A DNA stretch of 64,000 bases. Source: Vicugna pacos. Lineage: Eukaryota; Chordata; Mammalia; Artiodactyla; Camelidae. Made by a program: the position numbers and the translations under genes. The stretch spans positions 6,336,501 through 6,400,500 of the forward strand of contig NC_132995.1 in the NCBI RefSeq assembly GCF_048564905.1, read 5' to 3'. The notes below the pieces were generated by a model. That model ran no database searches, was not told the origin of the DNA, and worked only from the letters and a program-made list of their open reading frames with translations. This document shows, piece by piece, positions 10,501-21,332 of the stretch (within the stretch, counting starts at the first letter, position 1; each line of letters starts with the position of its first letter).

Positions 10501-13500
10501 TGTAAAGATAAGAGTTTGGAAACAGAAAAAACTGAAAATTTAAATGAACAAAGACGGGGGCCCCCAGGAAGTGAGGGGAGATGGGTGCAAGGCTCTCACC
10601 CGGCTGCGGTCAGACCAGGCTGCGTCCACGACACCCTCCACGGCTGAGTCCACGTCCGCCGCCTCCGTCAGCAGCAGCAGCGACTCAGCTCCCAGCGCCA
10701 GGCCCAGCTCAGGACCCTTGCCCGCCAGGGTCCGCCGTAGGGCACGTCCTTCCTATGGGATCCATGCAGGGTTCAGCTGGGGGAGGAGCCTTCTGGCCCT
10801 CCAGCTGTGTCCCTGCCCCTTTCCACCCATGAAGATACCTCCACGGCTCCACAGAAGGCCACCTTCTGAACTCCAGGCTGGGAGGCTAGGACAGGCCACA
10901 GGGAGGCAGGGCCACTGATCACATTGAGGATTCCTGGGAAGGAGCCTAGCTCCCCTGCCAGCTGGGCCAGGAGGAGGGATGTCGGGGAGGCTGGGGGCAC
11001 GAGGACCACCACAGTGCAGCCTGGGGAAGGCAGGCAGCTCAAAGATCCTGGAGTCTAGAACCCTAGGCCCCTCCTCCCTCAGACCCAGGGGTCAGGCCCC
11101 CAGCCCATTCCTCCCTCAGACCCAGCAGTCCCAGCCCTCAGCCGATCATTTACCAACAGCCAGGGCAGGGCAAATCCTCCACATCATCTCAAGGAAGGAG
11201 AATGTGGGTGGCAAGATGAGACCAATCACTCCTGCAAGAACATGAAATGAGCCAGGGGCAGGTACTGCTGGATGGTGAGGGAGGGGGCTGAGGGCTGGGA
11301 CTCCTGCTTCTCACCTATGGGCTCCCAGCCTGCCAGCGCCTCCTCCTGGGCATATGCCTGGACTGCATGGTACTGGAGCAGCTGCTGGGCCAGCGGGACA
11401 TCTCTGTCTCGAACTTCTCGAACAGCCCGTCCAGTAACCAGGGACTCCAGGGTCCATAGCAGCCGCTGGTGCTTCTGGATCATCTTTGCCAGCCTGTGGG
11501 GCAAGCATCAGGGATGGTCATTTCCCACTGCCCCTTGGCCTGAGAGTCCTGGAACACACCCCGTATACCTGAACTACAATCCCCTTTAGCACACGGGGGC
11601 ATCTCCACTATTTACCAGGGGTGGAGGGCACCAAGCATTTATGGGAAATGTAATCTGGGAAACACTCAAAACTTGAGGGTGCTGTGTCAAGATCTTAGCC
11701 ACCTGTAACCTTCAAAGGTGATAGAAAATTAAAGTTTAGCCTCTAATCTCAATTGTACAATGGGAAAGAGTCTCAAGAATGTGCTGGAAAACAGTTCGGG
11801 GGACTCCACCAGCCCCAGTGAGCCGCTAAGAAATGGAGCCTGATGAGCCCCAGGGATATTCTTGGAAACAGACTTCGTCATTACTAGTCCCAGCAAACAG
11901 TGGGAAATGGATGTTTTAGCTGCTAAAGGCTCCAAGGCACGCTGGGAATATGAGCCTTAGCTGCCAATGAATTCAGTGGGCTATTGGGAAATAAGAGTCT
12001 TTGTTCTCAAATCCTTCTCCACCTCCTGGGGTCCACAATTCAAATGCATCACCTGGTCAGATGTTGGGCCCGAATGGCTCCAGGGAGCAAGCTCCAGTTC
12101 TCCAATGAGGTCCTGGCAGCCTTCACAGCTGCGGCCACATCCTCAGTCTGTGCCTGGAGGCAACTGGCCAAGTTCTCTCCTGGGGAAATGAATGCAGGGG
12201 CGGGGGGTGGGGGTGGGGCGGCACCCAAATTGGAGGTGGGGGAAGCCCATGTCAGAACTGGAGGGGGCTGAGATTTCTGGGGCCCAGGAGCAGCCCGAAG
12301 CAGTAAAGCTGGTCTTTGCCTCAACTCTGGGTCCCAGTTTCCTCATCCGACAAATTGGGATAAATCTATAGGTCTTTGCTCTGACTGCCTCCCACAGGCA
12401 AGGGAGGAATTTTAGTAGATAGTGACTTCAAAAAGTGTCCACAGGGACTCAGAACCGTAAAGAGGATGACTGTTATTAAGAGGAGCCAGAAATCTCAGCC
12501 TCCTTCCCCAAACCAGTTGCTCCCTGCCCCCCAGGCCCTGAGCAAAGAGAGGTGTGGGTGGTGGTTATGGTTGGGGCCACAGACACCTCTCCCTTCCATA
12601 TGACTGAGGGGGCACCTCATACCTGTGATGGGATCCTGGCAAGACACTGAACTCCTGTGTTCCGGCTTTAACCACTTTCCATTAACATAGTGACCCAAGT
12701 GCCGGTCCTGGGTGTCCAGCCAGGCCTGGGGGAGGCAAAGACAGCTTGGAAAGGAGTCTGGGAGGCAGCTGGGGAGGTTCAATCCCTACCCAGAGTCCTC
12801 TGGGAGGTGGACACCGGCCCCCTTTGACCCACCAGCCAATTATTTTCCTGAGTTATACGATGTTCCATTGTCTGGACAGACCACATTTTGTTTATCCATT
12901 CATCTGTTGATGAGCATTTGGGTTGTCTTCGCCTTTTTGCTATTGTGAATAGTGCTGTATAAACGTTTGTGCACAAGTCTGAATACCTGTCTACTTCTTG
13001 GGTTGTACATCTCAGAGTGGAGCTACTGGGTCATACAGCAACTCTCCGAGTAACTTACGCGGGGAACCACCAAACTGTTACCCACCACAGTGCACCATTT
13101 TACATTCCCACGCAATCTCTGAGGGATGTCCTGTTGACTTTTACATATGGAGAATGTGAACAAAGGATTAATAAGACCTTTTCTTCCCCGTGGAGGAATG
13201 ACCTTCTTGAATAGAAATGACTTTCTGTTTCCCTGGAAACTTGATACAATTCAGCCGTGTTTCTAGACAACACTGACCCCCAACTGGTCCACTGGACTGG
13301 GAAAACTGGGAATATACCATACATATCCAGTGGAAAGCCAGAGCTCTGGGGCTTCCTGGAGAGCTCTGCATTCTTGCAATGGGTGCATCCCTTGCCAGGA
13401 CCCTGGAAGAGATGCCCATGAGATTGTATCGTGCGGCATCCAGTTCTCTTTGGGAGGTGGGGCTTTTAAGCCAGGTGCCTCCTGCACCTACCTTTGTGAT

Positions 13501-16320
13501 GGTGTTCCTCTCATCTGGGCTGTCATCACTCGGGGGAGTGGTGTGACCCCTGCTGAAGACCCAGGCTTGATGCTGCCTTACCAGGTGTGGTTTATTTGGC
13601 TGTGATTTGTCTAATGGAGCCCAAGGCAATGAGGGCCTAGTGCCAAGTCCCTGGAGCGGGGTTTGAATCCTGGCTTCAGTATTTCTTTGTTGTTCAACCT
13701 TAGATAGGCTCTTATAATACCACGGCCTCGGATGACCTATCTGGAAGATGGGGATAACTACAGTCCCTCCGTATCTCACAGGGCTGTGGTGAGGATTAAA
13801 TGGCTCAATATACATCATATGCTCAGAGCAGCACTTACTTAAGACTTTCTACTAATTTTATTCCCTTTCACCCTCTACATCTGCTTCCTGTTTCTCTCTC
13901 CCTGGTCCTGTCTTCCCTAATCCTTGCTAAATCTAAGACACACATCCCACTTTTTCCTTCTGTAAACTGTTTTCTCTTAGCATCCCTGATGCCAGTCTCC
14001 TGATTTCTCTCTTATCCTACCAATGGCACCTTCTCATTCTTTCTTTAAAGACAATTTTAAGTAAAGTAAAAATTCAGCCAGAAGTTCCAAATTAAAAGAC
14101 CCCCCCCCAACCCCTACAGGAAGACACGTTTTTTAAATAGTGGGGGATATATGGATATGAGCTGGGCATTAGATGATATTAAAGAATGAGGATTAACGTT
14201 GTTAATATGAAAATGGCATGGCAGTTATGTTCCAAAATGAATCCTTATCTGTTAGCAATGAAGATTCAAATATTTATAGGAAAATAACATGACATCTTGG
14301 TTTTAAATCACTCCAGAAAAAAAAAGAAGATACAACATTGGACTCAATGTTGATGACTGTTGAAACTGAGTGATAGGTAAGTGGAAGTTCATCATTTAAG
14401 TACTCTGTGGATTTGCAAAATTGCCCCCCAAAAGAAAAACAAAACCCCAAAAGAATGTTCCACAGGGTCCTGGCAGGCCACGTTAGTGTGAGAAGAGGGC
14501 TTGGAACTGGGAGACTGGGAACTCATGACTTGTCTAAAAAGACAGCTATTGAATCCAGATGATTTTTGTCAGGGAATGTGAGCCAGAGGTTGCCAAATAT
14601 TGGGATTTTATTTTCAGCAGATGCTAGAATCCAGGATGTTTACATAGACTTAATTGTCTGCTAATGCACATTAAAAAAAATAAAGTTCAGGCCAAAGAAA
14701 ATTTGTTTGTTGGTTGAGTCTGACCCACAGATTGCAAGGTTGAGCTTCGAGAGAGGTGGAGGGGGGGGTCTGTGGGCTCTAGAATCCTAGGGCTCAGGTT
14801 CAAATGTCAGTTTTACATTTTTTAAGCTGTGTTGACCATGGGCAAATTACTTACCTCTTTAACCTCTGGGTGCTATGGCTAAAGTAATGACAATAATCCC
14901 GTAAGACAGCTGTTTTGGGGATTAAATGAGATCATGCTGAGCACAGAGACTGGTACATAGAAATCGCCCAATAAATCTCAGCTATTATCACATTATTGCT
15001 ATTTCAGGATAGTCCATCTCTAATCAGCCTCCAAGTGTGGGAGTTCTCTGTACTCCATCCCAGATCTTCTTATCTGAGTCTTCACTACATTTCTAGATAA
15101 TCTCATCATCCCCAGCATTCAATTATCTTTCTACACTAGCGACAGGTAGGTCCTGGTCTCCAGACTTGAGGAGCCGGCAAAAGTAGTATTTGACTCCTGC
15201 ACATGGCCCAAGGCTGTCCCCTGGTCCCTCTCATTCTTACCACGTGATAACCAAGCCCATGGGCTTTCCCATCCTTTCTGTGACCATACTCCTTCTGAGT
15301 TCATCATGGTGGGGAGGGTGTGTAAGGAAAGGGACAGAGCCAGACCAGAGGCACTGTCCTTGCCCTCATAATGCCCCTAGCCCTGATCCTCCTGCATCTC
15401 TGTCTCCTCACCTCCTCCCCATCACAGCCCACACTAGGCTCTGGTCTCTTCTTCCACCTGGACCACTTTTCTAACCTCCTCCTTTCTCCCTCCAGAGAAG
15501 CCCAAACTTTTCACATCTGGGTGTTAGAAGACCCGATGATATCACGACGGCCCCATGGGGGAATTCTGAGGGGGCTGAATAATTATATAAAATTCTACTT
15601 ATATACAGGAATCCCAAGAGCGTTCTAGGGGACCGAGGGATCACGGGAGCCCCACGAGGTTATTCTGAGTAGCTGAAGGCAGTTACATAAAGTTCTGATG
15701 TATTCTGGGGTTGAGAGGTCCTGAGACTATAGGTACCCCACAAATATTGGGGTGACCCTGAGGAATCACGGAGGCTCCATGGAGGTCTCCGTATGATGAA
15801 GGGAGCCCCCCCAGGAATTCTGGGGGACCCCGGGAGCCAAAGGATGGCCTGAGGAATCACGGGAAGTCTGCGCGGGTTCCTGGAAGATCACGGGGGCTCC
15901 ACAGGAATTCTAGGGGATCACCGGAGGTCCTGAAGAATCAAAGGACCCACTCGGGGGTTTCTGAAGAATTGGGGAAGCACCACCGGGAGTTTTGGACCGT
16001 GGAACACGACAGCTACCAGGACTCACGAGAACAGACTAAAGGGCTGAGCAACCATAAGGGCTCAAGAGAACGTCCTCCAGGGGTGGGTCCTATGGAGTGG
16101 CGGGAATCACGGGAGCTGAGAGGGGCGGAGTTGCTGAGCTGTCGCGGTGGATCACGGGAGTCCGCGCGCAAAACGCGGCCCGGAGAGTTAAGGGGGGGGG
16201 GATGGGCAGCGCCGGCCAGGCAGCCCTCACCAGTGCGCATGCGTGGCTCTCCGGCACGGGTCCGTACTCCAGCGTGGTGAAGATCTCGCGGGCGCGGGGC
16301 TCTGCTCGCGTCGCAGCCAT
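4539..16320 (-). CDS. ALDH16A1: ALDH16A1, aldehyde dehydrogenase 16 family member A1 (17 coding exons)
   Basis: Coding exons in gene order: 16231-16320, 12623-12725, 12053-12179, 11315-11493, 11154-11231, 10839-11020, 10600-10752, 9996-10181, 9742-9837, 9397-9533, 9121-9226, 8904-9034, 8372-8539, 7877-8078, 5714-5899, 5248-5370, 4539-4700. All junctions are GT-AG and stay in phase, summing to 2409 nt and 802 aa, the human length. The protein starts [14 protein letters not shown] and ends [10 protein letters not shown]. It has two ALDH-fold regions (about 20-490 and 500-800). The position that holds the catalytic cysteine in active ALDHs aligns with Ser303 (W-S-D-R-S-R-G-G-L-R), so a dehydrogenase activity is unlikely; mammalian ALDH16A1 is known as non-catalytic and as a partner of maspardin/SPG21. 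The start codon at 16318-16320 has purine at -3 and lies in a CpG island shared with PIH1D1. Confidence 0.97.
6040..6250 (+). mobile_element. MIR SINE remnant
   Basis: Nearly full MIR sense text is present: 'ggttcaagtccccgctctac' followed by 'gactgggtgaccttgggtga', then 'gttacttaaaccctctgggc'. Confidence 0.8.
6255..7300 (-). mobile_element. Old LINE-1 (L1M-type) fragment, antisense, split by a SINE
   Basis: 6255-6865 and 7042-7300 both read as antisense L1 3' region ('gctatgaacatttgtgcata', later 'tttctgccattctaataggt' and 'tgacgttgagcatcttttca'). The Vic-type SINE at 6866-7028 interrupts it, so the L1 is older than the SINE. Confidence 0.75.
6866..7028 (+). mobile_element. Camelid Vic-1-type tRNA-derived SINE with 13-bp target-site duplication
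   Basis: The head has tRNA promoter boxes: box A-like 'tacagctcaagcggtagagt' and box B-like 'cgttcaatccc'. The middle reads 'agcatgcatgaggtcctgcg', and the tail is A-rich with aaataaataaat repeats and 'cctaattacctcc'. The direct repeat AGAGCATATTTAA occurs at 6853-6865 and 7029-7041, perfectly flanking the element. The text matches the Vic-1 SINE known from alpaca and relatives, and is the main clue to the organism. Confidence 0.88.
8869..8887 (-). promoter_or_regulatory. ZNF143/THAP11-type (SBS) motif
   Basis: On the minus strand the sequence reads ACTACAACTCCCAGAATCC, close to the ACTACAATTCCCAGCATGC consensus bound by ZNF143/THAP11. It lies in ALDH16A1 intron 12 close to exon 12. Binding is inferred, not shown. 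Confidence 0.6.
11560..12005. repeat. Degenerate array of TGGGAAATGTAGTC-like units in ALDH16A1 intron 3
   Basis: Within intron 3 (11494-12052) the phrase recurs in decayed form: 11571 (actacaatcccc, reversed), 11634 (agcatttatgggaaatgtaa), 11758 (caatgggaaagagtctc), 11900 (cagtgggaaatggatgtttt), 11938 (gcacgctgggaatatgagcc) and 11984 (attgggaaataagagtcttt). All resemble the reverse of the ZNF143-type motif ACTACAATTCCCAGAATGC. Confidence 0.55.
12840..13165 (-). mobile_element. Old LINE-1 3'-region fragment, antisense
   Basis: Antisense L1 text is present: 'tgctattgtgaatagtgctg', 'gtggagctactgggtcatac' and 'ccaccaaactgttacccacc'. It is diverged and short. Confidence 0.7.
13640..13860 (+). 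mobile_element. MIR SINE remnant
   Basis: The text 'tgaatcctggcttcagtatt', then 'gatgacctatctggaagatg' and 'agggctgtggtgaggattaa' follows MIR order in the sense direction. Confidence 0.65.
14090..14450 (+). mobile_element. Old L1-type 3' end fragment
   Basis: The text around 'gttatgttccaaaatgaatc', 'gatgactgttgaaactgagt' and 'aagtggaagttcatcattta' resembles the 3' ends of old L1M elements. The exact subfamily is uncertain. Confidence 0.5.
14765..15000 (+). mobile_element. MIR SINE remnant
   Basis: Sense MIR with its L2-like tail: 'gaccatgggcaaattactta', 'ggggattaaatgagatcatg', then 'gactggtacatagaaatcgc' and 'ccaataaatctcagctatta'. Confidence 0.7.
15530..16165. repeat. Degenerate AATCACGGGAG / GGAATTCTGGGG minisatellite-like array
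   Basis: Core 'atcacgggag' or a close variant recurs at about 15537, 15640, 15765, 15856, 15886, 15925, 16105 and 16151. It is often followed by 'gccccacgag' or 'gctccacagg' and 'aattctgggggacc'. Spacing is irregular (roughly 30-150 bp), so this is an old, decayed tandem family. It runs up to ALDH16A1 exon 1. Confidence 0.65.
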
Positions 16321-17266
16321 CACGCTCCCGGGGAGCTTTCCACGAGCTGCGGGGCGCTCTGCCCAAGGAAACCTTGAGGTCCAAAGGGCGGCACCGCCCC
16401 CTCCAGCCCAAAAGGCGGGGCTACGGGAGATTAGAGCGTAACCCCGCCTTAGGTCCCAGTGACCCCGCCTATAGGTCCGTGGGGTAGTTTGGAGCATGCG
16501 CAGTCCTCAAAGCGGGGGAATGGGGGAGGAGTGGGGAGCCGAAATATAGGTGCCTTGCAAGTAGGATGGCTCCAGATCTAGAAGAGTGGCCTTTTGGTCT
16601 CTTCCCGCCACCCTATTCATGTTGGAGGCCGAAAGTGCAGCTTTTCGTCCAAAATGCAGTTACTAGAGAATCGAATCTACCTCTGGGACGAAGTGATTGT
16701 TCAGAGATTAGAAGGGAGTAATTTAGGATGGACACTGAAATTAAAGTTTTTAAAGTGTGCCAGCCTTAACTGCCCAGTAACCTGGCCAGATTAGGCTGTC
16801 TGGAAGGAGCGTAAGTGTGGCTTTAATCGACACAGGAAGTATGGCATTTAGTGACTCTCAGGATTTAGTTTTGATTGGTTGAGTTGAGAGGCGTGGCTTC
16901 AGACAGACCAGATTGGTCTGTGATTGGTAACGGAATGCTGTTGGCAGGTTTGAGGAATGAGCGTTGGGTTAGCAGAAGTGTGGCCTACTCAAGTTCCTGG
17001 TTACGCAGAGACCGGAAGAGTGGCTGTCATTTACACGTTTGGCACAGGGGGCTTAGAGAGCGTTTAGAGATACTGGCTCCCAAGAGGTTTGACGACACTA
17101 TCTGGTCTGAGTGAAATTGTAGTCTCAGGACAGATTCTTAGATTTTCTTACAGAATAGTGGGTGTCGGGAGCCGGTTGAGGGCCCGGGAGCCGACTTAAG
17201 AGTTGGGATTCCGCCGATGGTTCCCCAGCATCGGGGTTACTGAGGACGCCTAGGTTTCTTCCCCAG
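16321..17266. promoter_or_regulatory. Divergent ALDH16A1/PIH1D1 promoter region
   Basis: The two genes point away from each other, with start codons about 950 bp apart. The segment holds three inverted CCAAT boxes (ATTGG at 16874, 16912 and 16923), an ETS-type ACCGGAAG at 17011-17018, and a GC-rich, CpG-rich left part up to the ALDH16A1 start. No TATA box is evident. A 3' splice site (tttcttccccag) just before the PIH1D1 ATG shows that PIH1D1 also has an upstream non-coding exon here, whose exact limits I cannot fix. Confidence 0.75.
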
Positions 17267-17270
17267 GGCC

Positions 17271-20200
17271 ATGGCCGACTCAAAGCTGCTGGTGACGGAG
17301 ATAAACGAGGAGGAGACAATGGGCGCTGAGACGGCGCGTTTGGAGGAGCTGCTGCTGCAGGTGCAGACTGAACGGACTCCTGGGTCCCTGGGGATTCCGG
17401 AGGTTGTGGGGGCGGGGGGAGGAAGAGGGAGAGAGCGCCCGCGCGCTCCCTCAGAAATGGGACTACAGCTCCCAGAATGCATTAGATAGGCAACAGGGCC
17501 TACGGGAATTGTAGTTGTTTAACTTCAAGTTTGCTAGGCTCTGGAAGAAATCGGGGTGAGGTCGAGCTTGTTGTTTGTTTGGGGGGGTTTTGGGGGAGGG
17601 AGGTAATTAGGTTTATTTCATTATTTTTAGAGGCGATACTGGGGAATGAACCCATGTCATTGTTCATGCTAAGCACGCACTATGCCACTTGAGCTACACC
17701 CTCCTCCCGGCCCCTGTCTTATTCTTTGGGTTCCTCAAAGGAAGAAAAGGACATAGTAGGAGCTGTGCCCTCCATAGCTCATATACATAAAAGTTGTTCA
17801 GTCAACAAATGAAGGGGTTCTGATAGTACAAACGCCAAGCCTGGAAGTTATTTTCCTTAACACAGGCCTCCAAGGAGCTCCAGCAAGCCCAGACAAGCAG
17901 ACCAGAATCTACACAGATACAACCTCAGCCTGGTGAGAAAGGCAGAAACCCAAAGAGAGGGATAGAAGCCCAGAGAGAGAGGTGGACACAGACTGGGGGC
18001 AGGGGACATAGGGAGAGGAGGGACGAAGGAGACACAGTAATGGGGTCCAGAGGCATTGGGGCGGTGGGAGTGAATGGAGACCAAGAGAGAGCAGGGAAGG
18101 GGACAAGATCCAGACGAGGGGGAGGACAGTATTGACTAGGGGGACGGAGACTCAAAGATAGAGTCAGAAATCTCAGGGGTGGGGTGGGGAACAGACCCAG
18201 AAAGTGGAGGACTGATACTTAAAGTGGGGGACAGATCAAAAGAAGGATGGAGACTGAGGAAGGATGGATGGACAGAGAGACCCATGCAGATGGTCAAGGA
18301 CAAACCCATTCCCACCAGGTTTCTGCATAAAGACCCACTCACTTGAAGGGAAGGTTTTCATCAATATCTGTCACTCTCCTTCCATCCCTCCTCCGGCTGA
18401 CTTGACTGAGGATGAGCTACTTCAAATGCTGGAGGAGGACCAAGCCGGGTTTCGCATCCCCATGAGTCTGGGAGAGCCGCATGCTGAATTGGATGCAAGT
18501 CAGTGCCTTCAGAGGACCCAGGAATCTGGCCTCCTTTCTTCCCTGGGATCCAAGAATCCAGGGCCCGGGACCCTCCTCCCTCAGGATCTAGAAACCCAGC
18601 CCCCTGGTCTGATCTTTTCCCTCATCGTGTATTCCTAGCCTCCTGGGCATCCAGCACCCACACTGGATAGTCCTGATTTGCCCACCTGGCCAGGCTGGCA
18701 CCTCTCCCTGCCCCACCCCGGGGGGAGGGAGGGCTGGGCAGGTGTGCTACTTAACTGATCTGGTCCTAGTCCCGGCCAGCTCTCACTCTCATCTGTTTGC
18801 CCCTCCACCCTTTTCCCTTGTCTCTATCTCTCTGCCTTGTCTCACCTCTGTCTCTGTTGAGTTTGTCTCTTTATCCTTGTTTTTTCTATGCTCATATGTC
18901 CCCTGAAGCCTCCTGGAATGAAGTCTGGGCCAGTGCCCTGGGGAGAAGGGACTTATCAAACCCAGAACCTGCCCTTGAGAAACTCTCAGTCTTGAGTGAG
19001 GGTGAAGGAGCCCCTCCTTCGATTTCAATATGGTGTGATTCTGTGCTGAGGGAGCAGGGAAGGCTTCCTGGAGGAGGAACATCAGATAAAAGATTTGAAG
19101 GAACCAGAGGAGTTTGTCAGGCCAAGACAGAGAAGAGGGTTCTAGGCAGAGAGGACAAAGGGATCCAGAGATGGGAGAGAATGATTAAATTGGATTGGTC
19201 AGTAATCGAGAGTGATTGGAAGAAATTTAAAGGGATGAGGTCGCTGGAGAAGTGAGCTTCTCTACAGGTGGGAGACCACACGGGGTCCAGCACCAGGCTG
19301 AAGGCCTCAGCCCTCCCCCTGTGGGCGTTAGGGAGCCTTGGGAGGACTCTGAACCGGGGAGAGGCAGGGTCAGCTCTGGGACTCAGCGGGGAAGAGACTG
19401 GAGGTGGAGAGGAAGCTGGTGTGAGTCCATACTGGCAAGTTCGTGTCTTGACTTCATAATTGTCTCTGGGTCTTTCTGGGTCTCTGGCTGCTGGCCTTGA
19501 TTGTGGTTTCCTTGTCTGTGCCTGGGCGGTGGGGGTCCCACGGAGGGCTGGGGGTCTCACTCCCTTTCTTTTCCCGCAGAAGGCCAGGGTTGTACTGCCT
19601 ACGACGTAGCTGTCAACAGCGACTTCTACCGGAGGATGCAGGTTGGGGGCGGATCTGCGGGTGAGGCCTGGGACGGGGCCTCTCCCTCCACTCGGTAGCC
19701 CTCCTGCATCTTTTCTCTCTCTCTCTCTCTCCTAGAATAGCGATTTCTTGCGAGAGCTCGTGATCACCATCGCCAGAGAGGGCCTTGAGGACAAGTACAG
19801 CCTGCAGCTGAATCCAGGTGAGGGGCGGGGCCTGGGCCACGGGGGAGGAGCCCAGAGCAGCTTAGGGCAGCCTTTGGGAGAAGCGGGGCCAGTGTGGGCA
19901 GGGATTTTTATTAGCCCATGGACTATGGACTTCTGGGAGAGGGCTATGTGAGCTTAGAGTAGAGAGAGAGGGATGAGGCTGGGGATTCCAGATAAGCAGC
20001 GGGGTCTGGACAGCCTAGGAGGGCGGGGCTAAGGCAGGCGGGCTCCCTCAAGTCAAGCTTGAGGGTGTGGTCAGATCCCTGGCATCCTTGGCGGAGGGCA
20101 GAGCTTCTCCCCTGAGGTTCTCACAGCGCAAGACCCCCTTCTTTCCCTCAGAGTGGCGCATGCTGAAGAACAGGCCTTTCCTGGGCTCCATCTCCCAGCA

Positions 20201-21281
20201 AAATATCCGCTCCCAGCAGCATCCTCGGATCCAGGAGCTGGGAAACCTGTACACGCCAGAGTCCCTGAGACATGAGGAAGGGTGGGCCTTCGATGGGTTC
20301 CCTCTCTCCTGTCTCCCCCAAATTCTTTGGAATCTCACCTTCAATCCTTCCTTCCCGTGGAGGGCAGTGTCCTGGGGCTCTGGGAACCCAGAGGGAGGAG
20401 AAACAGAACTCCCCCTGGGAAGGTGTCCTGTGGCCGTAGGGCTGGGAGGGAGGAAGAGGGAACAGCCTTGGCAAAACCCTGGTGGCTCTCCTCAATTCAG
20501 AGTCTTGTTCCTCCCCAGCCCTGAGAAGCCTCATCTGAACCTTTGGCTGGAAGCCCCTGACCTCCTTTTGGCTGAAATCGACCTTCCCAAACTGGTGAGT
20601 GCACCCTTGGACCAGAGCAGGAGAATGAAGTTGGAGAGGGTTGGGGTCTCGGAGAGGGAGTGATGTGGGCTTGTTGCCAGACCTGTGTGAGCTGGTTGGC
20701 GTTGCCCTCTAAGCACGGCTGCCTCCTCTGGCCCAGGGAGGCTTCAAGCCCACTTCCGGTGCTGTCTTGAGGATGCGCAGGGCATCGTAAGTGCTCAGTC
20801 GTGGAGACCTGTAATTACTGTGTCCTGCCTTTTTCATGAGGGATTAAACTTTTTAAATATGGTTTCTGGACACATGAGGGTTCTCTCTCCAGTCCGTGTA
20901 CTTAACATCCTGTTGCTGGGGAGGGAAAGGTGGGCTGATTCGAATTTCACTGCATCCCTAGGATGGAGCTCTGGGGCTGTCGCTAGAGATGGGGGAGAAT
21001 CGCCTGGTGATGGGGGGCCCCCAGCAGCTGTACTATCTGGATGCCTACATCCCCCTGCGGATCAACTGTGATGAGAGCAGGGCAGCCTTCCATAGGAAGA
21101 GAAAGGTACCTGAGAGGCCGGGGGTGGGGTGCAGGGAAGCAGGGACACTAGAGGGGCCTGGGCTCCTGGGACTGAGGGAAGAGGGGCTGGGGCTGGACTC
21201 CTGGGATCTGAATCCTCTTTCTCCTTTCTCTCTCCTCAGCAACTGATGGTGGCGATGCCCCTTCTGTCGGCGCCTTCTTGA
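17271..21281 (+). CDS. PIH1D1: PIH1D1, PIH1 domain-containing protein 1 (R2TP subunit), 9 coding exons
   Basis: Coding exons: 17271-17360, 17866-17932, 18319-18498, 19580-19641, 19736-19817, 20152-20281, 20519-20594, 20962-21105, 21240-21281. They sum to 873 nt and 290 aa, the human length, with all GT-AG junctions in phase. The protein begins MADSKLLVTEINEEE and ends MVAMPLLSAPS. It is the adaptor of the R2TP complex (RUVBL1/2, RPAP3) that works with HSP90 in assembling box C/D snoRNPs, PIKK kinases and RNA polymerase. The PIH domain covers about 50-180. Lys57, Lys64, Arg163 and Arg168, the residues reported to grip the phosphorylated DSDD/E motif of clients such as TEL2, are all present. 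A CS-like beta domain forms the C-terminal third (about 205-285). The first exon has diverged most from human. Confidence 0.97.
17462..17515. promoter_or_regulatory. Inverted pair of ZNF143-type motifs in PIH1D1 intron 1
   Basis: ACTACAGCTCCCAGAATGC lies on the plus strand at 17462-17480. Its half-match ACTACAATTCCC lies on the minus strand at 17504-17515. The pair sits about 100 bp inside the gene, where ZNF143-type promoter sites are common. Binding is inferred. Confidence 0.65.
17601..17709 (-). mobile_element. Camelid Vic-1-type SINE, antisense, in PIH1D1 intron 1
   Basis: On the minus strand it reads from 'ggaggagggtgtagctcaag' through 'gtgcttagcatgaac' to 'ataaacctaattacctccct'. It is the same family as the SINE at 6866 but older, with more substitutions and no clear target-site duplication. 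Confidence 0.75.
18500..18640 (+). repeat. Copies of the dispersed CCTCCCTCAGACCCAGGAGTCC repeat
   Basis: Just after exon 4 of PIH1D1 come degenerate units such as 'accctcctccctcaggatct' and 'aggacccaggaatctggcct'. They belong to the window-wide family described in the findings. Confidence 0.5.
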
Positions 21282-21332
21282 CCAGGTGGCTTCTACATGG
21301 AGAGGAGAGGCTGTTGGCTTCTCTAAAATAAA

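Larger units (their letters stand above)
12726..16230 (-). other. ALDH16A1 intron 1: L1, MIR and a CACGGGAG repeat array
   Basis: This is a 3.5-kb first intron with no coding exon. It contains L1 remnants (12840-13165, 14090-14450), MIRs (13640-13860, 14765-15000) and, next to the CpG-rich first exon, a degenerate array (15530-16165). Confidence 0.75.

Noticed and set aside
16090-16497. An N-terminal extension of ALDH16A1 upstream of 16320
   Set aside because: The upstream frame is GC-rich and unlike any family member; the ATG at 16320 matches the human start exactly.
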